DNA of 64,000 nucleotides from Paraburkholderia phytofirmans PsJN (GCF_000020125.1 NC_010676.1:3224001-3288000), one strand, 5' to 3'; positions 1 through 9,836 are shown, counted from the stretch's first letter. Notes: a model not told the origin generated them from the sequence alone. Numbers and translations: made by a program.

Positions 1-3000
1 TCAGCGGAGACTTTTTGCGTTAGCGAGTTCTGCAATGCGTTCAACTGACCGAGCGTTGCGGCATCACTAGACAAGACGCCGTTAGCCACGTTCATGATGC
101 GACGCTCTGTACCCACATCGCCAACGGAAATGGTATTCGCAACCGTCACCCGTGAGTTCGCGCCGAGCGCCACCGAATTCGCAAACTGTGAACGCGCGCC
201 TGCACCGAGGGACAAGGAGTTCAACCCGCTTGCATATGCCCCGCCGCCGATCGCCACTGCTTCACCGCCAGTCGCAATCGCCGCGCTGGAGTTCGACACC
301 ACCTTGATGTATTTTGTGGTGTCAGCAATGTTGTTGTTGATCGAACCGATCTCACCGTCCAGTCCAGAAAGAGCCGAACCGACGTCTGCGTACGTTCCGC
401 CGCTGAGCTGGTAGCTGGGTGCGGAAACCGTTCCATTCAAGCCCATGCTGGAACCACCACCCAGCGCGTTCGCCACGCTGGTTGCAGTGCGGTACAGCTG
501 CGAACCGTTGATCGCGTCAGAACTCGAAGCCGACAGCGCGCCCGCCGTGAGAGCCGTGATTTTCGTCGTGCCGCTTGCGCCCTTCAACGTGATCGTGTTT
601 TTCGTCGTGTCGTCATACGCGACAAACGCGTTCGTCACCACACCGCTGCTGTTGAACCCGCCGCCCATGGCCTGCAGCTGTGCGATATTCACTGCGTCGC
701 TGCTCGCCACGCCGTTTGCCACGTTCGTCAGCGTCACTGCCTTCGTCGCACCCGTGCCGCCGAACGTCACCTTACCCTTCGTCGTATCGTCGTACGCGAC
801 AAACGCGTTCGTCACCACACCGCTGCTGTTGAACCCGGCCCCCATGGCTTGCAACTGCGCAATGTTCACCGCATCGGTGCTGTTCGTACCGTTCGCCACG
901 TTGATGATCTGGCGCTCCGAACCGACCGCACCCACCGACACTGCGTTCGCACGGTTAGCCACCGAGTTCGAACCCAGCGCCACCGAGTTGTTCGCCGAGG
1001 CGTTCGCCGCTCCGCCGATTGCCACCGAGTTCGTGCCGCCTGCCGACGAATCGGCCAGCGTCGAATTCGCGTGGAAATACTTGATGCCGCCGCCATTGGT
1101 GATGTTGTTGACCGTGTTGGTCACGTTCGTCACCGTGCCTGCAACGTTGGCCACGTTCGCGTTCGTCTGATACAGCTGCGTACCGTTGACCGCGTCCAGG
1201 CTTGTCGCCGATAGCGCGCCGGCCGTCAGACCCGTGATCTTCGTAGAACCGCTCGCGCCCTGCAACGTGATCGTGTTCTTGGTCGTGTCGTCATACGCGA
1301 CAAACGCGTTCGTCACCACACCGCTGCTGTTGAACGTGCCGCCCATGGCCTGCAGCTGCGCAACGTTCACTGCGTCGCTACTTGCCACGCCGTTTGCCAC
1401 GTTCGTCAGCGTCACGGCCTTCGTCGCACCCGTGCCGCCCAACGTCACCTTACCCTTCGTCGTGTCGTCGTACGCAACAAACGCGTTCGTCACCACACCG
1501 CTGCTGTTGAACCCGGCCCCCATGGCTTGCAACTGCGCAATGTTCACCGCATCGGTGCTGTTCGTACCGTTCGCCACGTTGATGATCTGGCGCTCCGAAC
1601 CCACCGCACCCACCGACACTGCGTTCGCACGGTTAGCCACCGAGTTCGAACCCAGCGCCACCGAGTTGTTCGCCGAGGCGTTCGCCGCTCCGCCGATTGC
1701 CACCGAGTTCGTGCCACCTGCCGACGAATCGGCCAGCGTCGAATTCGCGTGGAAATACTTGATGCCGCCGCCATTGGTGATGTTGTTGACCGTGTTGGTC
1801 ACGTTCGTCACCGTGCCTGCAACGTTGGCCACGTTCGCGTTCGTCTGATACAGCTGCGTACCGTTGACCGCGTCCAGGCTTGTCGCCGACAGCGCGCCGG
1901 CCGTCAGACCCGTGATCTTCGTAGAACCGCTCGCGCCCTGCAACGTGATCGTGTTCTTGGTCGTGTCGTCATACGCGACAAACGCGTTCGTCACCACACC
2001 GCTGCTGTTGAACGTGCCGCCCATGGCCTGCAGCTGCGCAACGTTCACTGCGTCGCTACTTGCCACGCCGTTTGCCACGTTCGTCAGCGTCACGGCCTTC
2101 GTAGCACCCGTGCCGCCAAAGGTGACCTTACCCTTGGTCGTGTCGTCGTAGGCAACAAACGCGTTCGTCACCACACCGCTGGTGATGTTCGCACCCATGG
2201 CCTGCAACTGCGATACGTTCACTGCATCGGTGCCGTTCGTACCGTTCGCCACGTTGATGATCTGGCGCTCCGAACCGACCGCACCCACCGACACTGCGTT
2301 CGCACGGTTAGCCACCGAGTTCGAACCCAGCGCCACCGAGTTGTTCGCCGAGGCGTTTGCCGCACCGCCGATCGCCACCGAGTTCGTGCCGCCTGCCGAC
2401 GAGTCCGCCAGCGTCGAATTCGCGTGGAAATACTTGATGCCGCCACCATTGGTGATGTTGTTGACCGTGTTGGTCACGTTCGCCACCGTGCCTGCAACAT
2501 TGGCCACGTTCGCGTTCGTCTGGTACAGCTGCGTACCGTTGACCGCGTCCAGGCTCGTTGCCGACAGCGCGCCTGCCGTCAGACCGGTAATCTTCGTCGA
2601 ACCGCTCGCGCCCTTCAAGGTGATCGTGTTCTTGGTCGTGTCGTCGTACGCGACGAATGCGTTCGTCATCACACCGCTGCTGTCGATCGTGCCGCCCATG
2701 GCTTTCAGCTGTGCAACGCTCACTGCGTCGCTGCTCGCCACGCCGTTTGCCACGTTCGTCAGCGTCACCGGCACGGTCGTACCGGTACCGCCCAACGTCA
2801 CCTTGGTGTGCGACGACGTGTCGTATTGCACCGCATTGGCCGAACCGCCGGATACCGCAGCCGCGATGGCCGAACCGACGTCCGAATATGTCTGACCACC
2901 GATCGTAAAGCCCGGCTTCTTGATCGTGCCGTCGGCGTTCACGCCCGCGCCACCGCCGATCAGGTTCGTCACGCCAGTCAATTGGGAAACGTTCACCGCG

Positions 3001-5789
3001 TCGGTGCTGTTCGTACCGTTGGCCACGTAGGTGATCTGGCGCTGCGCCGTGCTGCTGCCAACCGAAATGGCGTTTGCGCGGTCCCCCACCGAATTGGCAC
3101 CCAATGCCACGGTATTGGCTTGGCTAACAGTTGCGCCGGCACCTAAAGCCAGCGCGTTCGAGGCTGTCGTGGTCACGAATGCATTGGCACCCATCGCAAT
3201 CGAGCCCGAACCGTTCGACACGGCGGACGATCCGAGCGACAACGCGTTCGCGCCTTGTGCAGCCGCGTTGTAGCCGATTGCCACAGCGTTTGTAGCATTG
3301 TTACTGGTATTCGCGCCGGCACCGATCACAGTCGTATTCAGCGCCAAAGCCGCTGCGCCGTTACCCACTGCTGTCGAACCTGCCAGAGCCGTACCCGCGC
3401 CGGCACCGACGGCCAGCGAACCTTGGCCCAATGCCATGGCCGTCGGACCAATCGCCATTGCATCCAGCGAATTGTCGGTACTCGTGTTAGTACCCGGCGT
3501 AACGTTCGAACTCACCGAGATATAGGCGGTAACCGGCGTCGCGCCCAGCATCGAAGCGCCCATGAGCATCGATTTCGAACCACTCGGCAACGCTGCGATC
3601 TGCTGGTTGACCGAAGTCTGCAGTGCAGACAACTGAGCAATCGTCGCGGCGTCGGTGCCCGACACGCCGTTAGCCACGTTCGTGATGCGGCGTTCCGTAC
3701 CGATGTCGCCGATGGAAACGGTATTCGCGGCGTTCACGCGCGAGTTCGCTCCGAGCGCCACCGAGTTGGCGAACATCGAGCGGGAGCCCGAACCAATTGC
3801 CACCGAATTGGACCCACTTGCGTACGCGCCGCCGCCGAGCGCAATTGTCTCGGCGCCTGTTGCGATTGCAGCGGAAGAAGCTGAAACGACCTTGAAGTAT
3901 TTCGACGCGTTAGCGACATCGGTTGTGAGGCCGGAGATTTCCGTATCCAGACCGCTGAGGGCCGAGCCAACGTCGTTGTATGTGCCGCCTTGCAGTGTGT
4001 AGGTCGGGTTCGTAACAGCGCCACTCGCGCTCACGCTCGAACCGCCGCCCAACGCGCTCGATACGCCGCTTGCCGTGTTGAACAACTGCGAGCCGTTAAC
4101 CGCGTCTTTGCTGCTCGACGTGACTTGACCTGCGGCCAGATTCGTCAGACCAACCGGCACCGTCGACGTTGACCCACCCAGCGTCAGTTTGTTATGTGCC
4201 GACGAGTCGTAGATCACCGCGTCAAGCGAGCCACCGCCGCTAATCGAGGCGATGGCCGTGTTCATCTGCCCCAGATTCACCGCGTCGGTATTCGCGGTAC
4301 CTGCTGCCACGTTGGTGATCTGACGCTCCGCACCGGATGCACCTACTGACACCGCGTTCGCACGATCTGCGACCGACTTCGAACCCAGCGCAACGGAGTT
4401 GTTTGCGGACGCGCTAGCCAGTCCGCCAATCGCCACAGAATCCGCACCCGTTGCCGACGAATCGGCCAGCGACGAATTGGTGTGGAAGTACTTGACGCCG
4501 CCACCGTTGGTGATGTTGTTGACCGTGTTAGTAACGTTGGCCAGATTGCCGGCAATGTTGACGACATTACCCGCCACGTTCGCGACGTTCTGGTTCGTGG
4601 CATAGAGTTGCGAACCGTTCACCGCGTCCATGCTGTAGGCCGACGTGATATCGCCCGCCGTCAGATTGTTGATCTTCGTTCCCGCTGAACCCTTCAGCGT
4701 GATCAACGACATTCCGGAGTCGTTGTAAGTTACCGCATTGGTAACATTGCCGCCGCCGCCTCCACCGTTGACGCTAGCGATCGCCGCATTCAACTGATTG
4801 ACGTTGACCGCATCGGTGCCGGCCGAGCCGGCCGTCAGGTTGGTGACGACTCTTGTGTACTGCGACGTGCCGTCTGCCGACAGATAGCCGACCGAGACGC
4901 TGTTGTTACGACTCGCCACGGAGTTCGCGCCCAGCGCAACCGAGTTGCTGACAAGCGCCGTTGCGTTGCTACCGACAGCAATACTGCCGGAACCCGTCGC
5001 AACTGCGGTATTACCCAAGGCCACCGAGTTGTCGCCCGATGCCGAGGCCACTGGCCCGATGCTGATTGCCTGCTTACCCCCAGCGGTCGACATCGGCGCC
5101 GTGGAGTTGACGTGGAAGTACTTGAGGCGGCTCGAAACGAGATTGAACGCATCGCCCGAGTTGTTGTATGACAGGGTGCCGTCGTCGAATGTGTACGTCG
5201 GCGCAATAAACGAGCCGCCGCCGGAAATGCCTGCACCGCCGCCCATGCCCTGCGTTACGCCAGTTAGCTGCGAGACGTTGACCGCGTCGCCATCGGCAGT
5301 ACCGGCATGCATATGGGTAATCTTATTACCCACCATGTTGACGTCGTTGTTGAGGTAGATACCGGACGGAGCGTAAACAGACAATGTCTGATCAACGTTT
5401 GCCCAAATACCGACCCCACCATTACCACTGCCTGCGATCGGGCCAGCAAGGAGAGCGAATGTCGTACCCCCCGAAGCGAGGCACCCGCCGCCAGTGGAGA
5501 GACCATCCGTCCCGTAGTAAGTCCCTTCACCAAGTCCGTCATTTGAGCATACGTAAAGCCCCGCCATCGCCGTACCCGGCAGTGCAGCCATACCGATAGC
5601 ACCAACAGCCATGGTGATCGGCATGAGCGCGAACTTCATTGCGGATGACGGCCGCTTTGCCGCTTCGCTGCTGGCCACGATCGGCTTGGACGACTTCGCG
5701 CCCCCGCCGGAGTGCGCAGTGGCCGTTTCAGGCGCAGCCACCCAGGTTTCAGTTGCGTCATTCCAGACGCTGATATACGACTTATTCAT
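1..5789 (-). CDS. Trimeric autotransporter adhesin (YadA/Hep_Hag type), 3' end outside window
   Basis: Surface adhesin that should trimerise and be exported through its own outer-membrane anchor. Reading starts at ATG 5789 behind AGGGA and stays open to base 1, giving 1929 visible residues. Residues 1-24 (MNKSYISVWNDATETWVAA...) are a typical ESPR, followed by a hydrophobic signal segment with a likely cleavage after the TAMA ending near residue 76. The passenger is built of Hep_Hag-type heptads (SVALGxNSVA, GSxSIAxG) and HIM/neck motifs such as TDAVNVSQL and SLDAVNGTQLY, repeated many times. Three 226-residue units are near-identical (see the repeat entry). The C-terminal YadA anchor is not visible and must lie left of base 1. 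The gene is divergent from the Tad pilus operon. Function as an adhesin is family knowledge; the ligand is unknown. Confidence 0.95.
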   Translation of the reverse strand, partial: MNKSYISVWNDATETWVAAPETATAHSGGGAKSSKPIVASSEAAKRPSSAMKFALMPITMAVGAIGMAALPGTAMAGLYVCSNDGLGEGTYYGTDGLSTGGGCLASGGTTFALLAGPIAGSGNGGVGIWANVDQTLSVYAPSGIYLNNDVNMVGNKITHMHAGTADGDAVNVSQLTGVTQGMGGGAGISGGGSFIAPTYTFDDGTLSYNNSGDAFNLVSSRLKYFHVNSTAPMSTAGGKQAISIGPVASASGDNSVALGNTAVATGSGSIAVGSNATALVSNSVALGANSVASRNNSVSVGYLSADGTSQYTRVVTNLTAGSAGTDAVNVNQLNAAIASVNGGGGGGNVTNAVTYNDSGMSLITLKGSAGTKINNLTAGDITSAYSMDAVNGSQLYATNQNVANVAGNVVNIAGNLANVTNTVNNITNGGGVKYFHTNSSLADSSATGADSVAIGGLASASANNSVALGSKSVADRANAVSVGASGAERQITNVAAGTANTDAVNLGQMNTAIASISGGGSLDAVIYDSSAHNKLTLGGSTSTVPVGLTNLAAGQVTSSSKDAVNGSQLFNTASGVSSALGGGSSVSASGAVTNPTYTLQGGTYNDVGSALSGLDTEISGLTTDVANASKYFKVVSASSAAIATGAETIALGGGAYASGSNSVAIGSGSRSMFANSVALGANSRVNAANTVSIGDIGTERRITNVANGVSGTDAATIAQLSALQTSVNQQIAALPSGSKSMLMGASMLGATPVTAYISVSSNVTPGTNTSTDNSLDAMAIGPTAMALGQGSLAVGAGAGTALAGSTAVGNGAAALALNTTVIGAGANTSNNATNAVAIGYNAAAQGANALSLGSSAVSNGSGSIAMGANAFVTTTASNALALGAGATVSQANTVALGANSVGDRANAISVGSSTAQRQITYVANGTNSTDAVNVSQLTGVTNLIGGGAGVNADGTIKKPGFTIGGQTYSDVGSAIAAAVSGGSANAVQYDTSSHTKVTLGGTGTTVPVTLTNVANGVASSDAVSVAQLKAMGGTIDSSGVMTNAFVAYDDTTKNTITLKGASGSTKITGLTAGALSATSLDAVNGTQLYQTNANVANVAGTVANVTNTVNNITNGGGIKYFHANSTLADSSAGGTNSVAIGGAANASANNSVALGSNSVANRANAVSVGAVGSERQIINVANGTNGTDAVNVSQLQAMGANITSGVVTNAFVAYDDTTKGKVTFGGTGATKAVTLTNVANGVASSDAVNVAQLQAMGGTFNSSGVVTNAFVAYDDTTKNTITLQGASGSTKITGLTAGALSATSLDAVNGTQLYQTNANVANVAGTVTNVTNTVNNITNGGGIKYFHANSTLADSSAGGTNSVAIGGAANASANNSVALGSNSVANRANAVSVGAVGSERQIINVANGTNSTDAVNIAQLQAMGAGFNSSGVVTNAFVAYDDTTKGKVTLGGTGATKAVTLTNVANGVASSDAVNVAQLQAMGGTFNSSGVVTNAFVAYDDTTKNTITLQGASGSTKITGLTAGALSATSLDAVNGTQLYQTNANVANVAGTVTNVTNTVNNITNGGGIKYFHANSTLADSSAGGTNSVAIGGAANASANNSVALGSNSVANRANAVSVGAVGSERQIINVANGTNSTDAVNIAQLQAMGAGFNSSGVVTNAFVAYDDTTKGKVTFGGTGATKAVTLTNVANGVASSDAVNIAQLQAMGGGFNSSGVVTNAFVAYDDTTKNTITLKGASGTTKITALTAGALSASSSDAINGSQLYRTATSVANALGGGSSMGLNGTVSAPSYQLSGGTYADVGSALSGLDGEIGSINNNIADTTKYIKVVSNSSAAIATGGEAVAIGGGAYASGLNSLSLGAGARSQFANSVALGANSRVTVANTISVGDVGTERRIMNVANGVLSSDAATLGQLNALQNSLTQKVSA
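510..2540 (-). repeat. Three tandem ~678-bp repeats inside the adhesin gene
   Basis: Anchor strings such as the one around the G at 510 recur at 1188, 1866 and 2541, giving periods of 678, 678 and 675 bp, that is 226, 226 and 225 codons, so the frame is kept. Units 2 and 3 are nearly base-identical over about 1186-1430 versus 1864-2108. Units 1 and 2 are nearly identical over about 800-1185 versus 1478-1863. The start of a fourth, more diverged copy continues beyond 2541. Such patchy identity suggests recent unequal crossing-over or gene conversion. Confidence 0.9.
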
Positions 5790-6401
5790 AATTTCCCTAA
5801 ATAAAAGGACGCGGCCCCGCTAGCCGATTGGTTTTGAAATCCGCAATGGGCTTTGAAACCCACAATGCAATACTGGAAAAACTGGTATGTAAATCACAAT
5901 CCGTCCAGCTTTTTCATGCTTTGCGAATTTAACCGGCAGCCTTATCTTGTAAAATCAGGAAACACGAAATTTACGTAGGAATTTTCCGGGTAGACCGGGG
6001 AATACTCGGAACCACTCAAATTGAGTTACTAGCGCAAATCAAATGCGGCACCGATAGCGGACGGCCGTGAAACGCCCGTCGGCAAACATTCTTGCGTCTC
6101 ATACTCCGCGTCGAAATCGAGATGCGCGAACCCTACAGCGCCCATCTTGATAAACCCACAGCCGACGTCACAGCTGAATTAATTTACCTTTGATGGCGTC
6201 ACCGAAACCGGAATTACCGGCAGAGCATTAGGAAAATTCGCCTAATTGCATCGCGCCGTCTTACATATACTGTGGCCCGGCATACTCGACGTGGTTCGAT
6301 CACAAAGTTTCCGACTCCGATTCTCGCAATGAGAAGAGACATGCCAAATTGTGTCTCGGCACCATTCATTTAATGCAACAAACCTTCTGGATTATCAAAC
6401 C
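5790..6401. other. Intergenic region between divergent adhesin and Tad operon
   Basis: About 610 bases, more AT-rich than the flanks, with no convincing gene longer than a few codons. It must hold both divergent promoters. A TATACT hexamer at 6266-6271 could be a -10 for the pilus operon, but no good -35 is spaced correctly. A 10-codon frame, MPNCVSAPFI then TAA, lies at 6341-6373 behind GAGAAGAG and ends 28 bases before the pilin start; it could be a leader peptide or chance. Confidence 0.5.
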
Positions 6402-6683
6402 ATGAAATTTTCACAAATTCGTCGCAAGAATAAGCAACTCGGTCAAGGCATGACGGAATACATCATCATCGTCGCGCTGATCGCCGTGTCCGCGATCGGT
6501 GTGTATTCGCTGTTTGGCCAGACGCTGCGTAATCAGACCGCCGGTCTCGCCATTGAAATGTCCGGTCAAGACGCCAAAGGCAACATCTCGACTGCGCAGA
6601 CTAACGCGAACACGGCGACGGACAACGCCAACAAGACGAAAAACATGGGCACGTATAACGCCGCTAACAACGTCGGCAACTAA
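6402..6683 (+). CDS. flp: Flp-type (type IVb) pilin
   Basis: Probable major pilin subunit of the Tad pilus, 93 residues. The N-terminus is basic and then reads LG/QGMTEYIIIVALIAV: the prepilin peptidase site is after Gly14, and Glu19-Tyr20 supply the Glu(+5)-Tyr pair of Flp pilins. One hydrophobic helix (about 21-40) follows. The C-terminal half is polar and rich in Asn, Thr and Ala, longer than in the shortest Flp pilins. I chose ATG 6402; the Shine-Dalgarno match is weak, and a GTG at 6351 is in frame but would add an unlikely extension. It is the first gene of the operon. The processing peptidase is not encoded in the window. Confidence 0.85.
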   Translation: MKFSQIRRKNKQLGQGMTEYIIIVALIAVSAIGVYSLFGQTLRNQTAGLAIEMSGQDAKGNISTAQTNANTATDNANKTKNMGTYNAANNVGN

Positions 6684-6708
6684 TCTCCTGGGATTAGCGA
6701 TATCCATC

Positions 6709-8235
6709 ATGAAAAGCTCTGCCCGCAAGGGCAGGGCCAGGGTCGCCGGCGCTAGCGGGCAGGCGCTGGTCCCTGCATTAATTTTTCTGCTGGTCGGCTG
6801 CATCGGCCTCTATGTGGCGTTCAACTCGTTTCAGATGACGAGCGCCAAAATCAAGCTTCAGAACACCGCCGATGCCGCTGCATATAGCGCAGCTTTGATG
6901 CAGGCGCGCGACTACAATTTTTCCGCCTACACGAACCGGGCCATGGTTGCCAACCAGGTCACCGCCGCGCAAGTCGTGTCACTGAAATCGTGGATCGACG
7001 AACTCGACAACACCTATTCGCTATCAGAGCTCGACGACACGATCAACAGCATCGCGGACCATCCAGCTCTATGGTCCACACCGAAGCAGATCGGCAAAGC
7101 CGACACCGCACCGGTGCGCGCAACGCTGGATGCCCTGCTGCCTGTTGTGGCCAAAAATATCGGCGTGCTGAATCGTGCGTTGAGCGACGCGCAGACGAAT
7201 TTCCACCTGGCAATGTTTACCGCCGTGCCCGACACCGCGAATGCTATCGCGCAACTCAATCAGTCCGACACGCGTGTCACCGACGGCTATTTCACGAGTA
7301 CACGGAATGCGGCACAGTTGGCTGCGTGGAAATCCTATACGGCCATCGTCAAGCCGGCCGGCACATTGGAACAGGATGACTTTGCCGACGTAGCGACTGA
7401 CCGGAATACGCTCGACGGATTCGTCGTGAGGCGTCACTCCAGCCGCAGCGTCGCTCCAAATTTTCAGCAACTGAGCGACACGGCTAACAGGGTCTGTCGC
7501 ACGAGTAGCTCTTTCACCGTCAGCGTCATGCATGACGGCGGGACTCAGTTGCGTAACGACAAGTCCGGCTGGCAAGCCATTGACGCCAGCACGGCGGCGC
7601 TATGGGTGAGCTGCCTTGGCTCTTTCGGCGGCACCGCCGGCATGGGCGGCGGCGCCAACGGAAATATCACGAACTATATGACCCATCCTCCGTTTGCAGC
7701 GTGGCAGGACTGGCAAGGCTATGGTGGCTATTTCAACTTCGGTTACACCGACAGTCCAACGCCAGGCTGGCAAGTTCCGGAAGCCATGGCGCAACAGTTC
7801 AGCGTCGGGCCCGGTCCCTCTCTTGACCCGGTTAACGGCGGGCTGCTGCCTTATCAGGAAGTGAATTACACGCAACCCCTCACCCAAGCACCGCGTATCA
7901 CCATCGAGGTAACTCGCAATAGCAACACATTGGTCAAGACCGTGAACCTGCAAGGCGGCGGACGCATGCAGCTCGACGACGGCACTGCCGCCAACGCAAT
8001 GCGTGCGCTATCGAGCGCCAGCGCCTACTTCGTCCGCCCGGACGAAACGTCCTCAGGCTCAGCGTTGCTGGGCGGCCTGCTGAATGCAGATCAGTGGGCA
8101 CGCGCCGATCACAAGACTGAATATCCGAGCCTCTTCAGCCCGTACTGGCAAGCGCGTCTTGCACCGGTGAGCGACAGCGAGCGAGCTGCAGCACAGGCGA
8201 GTCAGATTTCAGCGCCAACTCAGGTCCAGAAATAA
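6709..8235 (+). CDS. TadG-like pilus assembly protein
   Basis: Predicted 508-residue exported or inner-membrane-anchored protein of the Tad pilus. Residues 14-40 read GASG/QALVPALIFLLVG and resemble a class III signal segment. Residue +5 after Gly17 is Pro22, not the Glu seen in the other pilin-like proteins here. Next comes the conserved TadG/TadE-like stretch KLQNTADAAAYSAALMQARDYNF. The large remainder is a soluble Gly/Ser-rich domain with no von Willebrand MIDAS motif that I can see. The stop overlaps the next start (TAATG). Assignment to the TadE/G-like family comes from the N-terminal region and the operon; the role of the large domain is unknown. Confidence 0.75.
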   Translation: MKSSARKGRARVAGASGQALVPALIFLLVGCIGLYVAFNSFQMTSAKIKLQNTADAAAYSAALMQARDYNFSAYTNRAMVANQVTAAQVVSLKSWIDELDNTYSLSELDDTINSIADHPALWSTPKQIGKADTAPVRATLDALLPVVAKNIGVLNRALSDAQTNFHLAMFTAVPDTANAIAQLNQSDTRVTDGYFTSTRNAAQLAAWKSYTAIVKPAGTLEQDDFADVATDRNTLDGFVVRRHSSRSVAPNFQQLSDTANRVCRTSSSFTVSVMHDGGTQLRNDKSGWQAIDASTAALWVSCLGSFGGTAGMGGGANGNITNYMTHPPFAAWQDWQGYGGYFNFGYTDSPTPGWQVPEAMAQQFSVGPGPSLDPVNGGLLPYQEVNYTQPLTQAPRITIEVTRNSNTLVKTVNLQGGGRMQLDDGTAANAMRALSSASAYFVRPDETSSGSALLGGLLNADQWARADHKTEYPSLFSPYWQARLAPVSDSERAAAQASQISAPTQVQK

Positions 8236-9119
8236 TGAAGCGAACTCATATGAGAAGCACCGCACAGTCCGGTCAGGCCATGGTGGAATTCCTCATTTCC
8301 ATGACCATGGTCATGAGCGTGCTTCTGCTTGCCATCGTCATGCTGGGCAAGTTCAACGACATCCGCAACCGAACGCTGATGGGCTCACGCTACCTCGCGT
8401 GGGAACGCACAGTGTGGACGGACGGCGATGCCAGAAAAGATCTGGCTTCCGACTCGACCACCACAGAAGGTTGGTCGACCTCATACGGCGCTTCGGCTAT
8501 CGGTGTAAGCAAGCGGGACACCGAACTCAAGGGCGAGGTGATGCAACGCCTGATGGCGCAAGACAACTCGCCGATTTTGAGCACGGACCGCGCGCAAACT
8601 CAATTGCCCGATTCCCGGCCGGCCATGTGGCAAGACTATGGTGGCAATCCTTTGCTCGTCTCGTCGTCCGACATTTCGGCCAGCACCGGCACGGCCGCCG
8701 ATCCCGCGAGCATGCAGAATAGCATCGCCCTTGCGCGGTGGTCCGTGCCCACCGCGTCGGGAATCCCGTTTTCCGCTCACCTGAACCTGCCTACCAGCAC
8801 CATGCGATCTGCAACACTCAGCATGTTCGTGGGCGGGGACAGCGACGTGCTCAAGCGACTCTGGCCAAAAAACGATCCGCTGCCGGAGTTCGGCGGCCTC
8901 ACGTTTTCCGACACCAATGTACTGATGACCAATAGCTGGGTGCCGGACGGGTCCGCCAGCAACCGGGCCTTGTTCACCCAGGCAGTGCCGGCCGCCAACG
9001 TCACGCTCGTACCGTCGAGCGGCTATATGAGCTTGCGAAAGTACGCGCCTGAGATTTCGACGCTCCAGTTCGGTCGTGTTGAACAGGACGTAGTGCCGCC
9101 GAACCGTTTGAGCCAATGA
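8235..9119 (+). CDS. TadE/TadF-like minor pilin
   Basis: Predicted 294-residue minor (pseudo)pilin. The N-terminus contains SG/QAMVEFLISMTMVMSVLLL, a prepilin cleavage site after Gly13 with Glu at +5 (residue 18) and Phe at +6, then one membrane helix (about 19-42). The C-terminal 250 residues are polar and larger than the usual TadE/TadF ectodomain; I recognise no domain in them. It overlaps the upstream gene by one base and the downstream gene by four (ATGA), so the three are probably translationally coupled. Confidence 0.72.
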   Translation: MKRTHMRSTAQSGQAMVEFLISMTMVMSVLLLAIVMLGKFNDIRNRTLMGSRYLAWERTVWTDGDARKDLASDSTTTEGWSTSYGASAIGVSKRDTELKGEVMQRLMAQDNSPILSTDRAQTQLPDSRPAMWQDYGGNPLLVSSSDISASTGTAADPASMQNSIALARWSVPTASGIPFSAHLNLPTSTMRSATLSMFVGGDSDVLKRLWPKNDPLPEFGGLTFSDTNVLMTNSWVPDGSASNRALFTQAVPAANVTLVPSSGYMSLRKYAPEISTLQFGRVEQDVVPPNRLSQ

Positions 9120-9835
9120 AGCCCCTCGATTTTCTCTTTACCGGCGCTTGCCTCGCCGGCGCTCTGCTCGCCACCACCATTAATGCGGTGGCGGGGAACG
9201 CGTGCAACAAAACGCCGGTGCAGCCCGAAAGCGTAATGGTTGTTGGGCAGGACATGATCGTGAACGGCGTACCCACGTCGGTAGTCGGCATGCAATTCCC
9301 GGGATCGGCGAAAAGCGTGTCCAACGCTTTCCGTGATTTCTGGACTCGCGAAGACGTGCCGGCAAAAGGCCGTTCCGATTCCTCTGGAATGCTATTGAGC
9401 GCGCTGGACGATCAATGTCTTTACATACTCAGTATTCCGCCGCAACCGGAAAGCGACCACACGCGCGGACTCATGAGTATCGTGCGCCTCGGTGGCGATA
9501 AGGCCGATCACAAAATTACGGACTCGGCCGTTCCACTGCCCCAGGACAGCACGATCCTGTCCGACGTAGAGAGCAACGACTCTGGCCAGACCGGGCGCAC
9601 ATGGGTGCTCGACATGCCTGGGGACGCCCAATGGAACGCGCAGCGTTACCGCAACATTCTCGCCACTCGGGGATGGGTGGACGTCGGACGCCAACCGGAC
9701 TATCAGGCCACTGGCAATCGTGCCGCGCAAGGAACGGCATTCGCCATGCAACACGGCAAAGACAGTCTCGATGTGAGTTTTTCAGACAACAGTGGCAGGA
9801 CGGCCGCAGTCGTCAATGCAATCAGGAATCGTTGA
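9116..9835 (+). CDS. Exported protein of unknown function in the pilus operon
   Basis: 239 residues with an N-terminal signal peptide (LDFLFTGACLAGALLATTINAVAG; cleavage near residue 27), so probably periplasmic. Two Cys in the mature part (the NAC near 30 and DDQCLY near 102) could form a disulphide. I recognise no family. It sits between two pilin-like genes, overlaps the upstream one by ATGA and ends one base before the next ATG, so it is made with the pilus components. It could be a chaperone or minor subunit; that is inference from position only. Confidence 0.7.
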   Translation: MKPLDFLFTGACLAGALLATTINAVAGNACNKTPVQPESVMVVGQDMIVNGVPTSVVGMQFPGSAKSVSNAFRDFWTREDVPAKGRSDSSGMLLSALDDQCLYILSIPPQPESDHTRGLMSIVRLGGDKADHKITDSAVPLPQDSTILSDVESNDSGQTGRTWVLDMPGDAQWNAQRYRNILATRGWVDVGRQPDYQATGNRAAQGTAFAMQHGKDSLDVSFSDNSGRTAAVVNAIRNR

Positions 9836-9836
9836 A

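Noticed and set aside
510..2900. Regular repeats considered as a CRISPR array
   Set aside because: Repeat units are 675-678 bp, coding and in frame; no short repeats with unique spacers.
1527..3146. 539-codon plus-strand frame through the adhesin repeats
   Set aside because: Antisense of the repeat region; Arg/His-rich composition and repeated shadow peptides, no ribosome site. The minus-strand adhesin frame explains the DNA.
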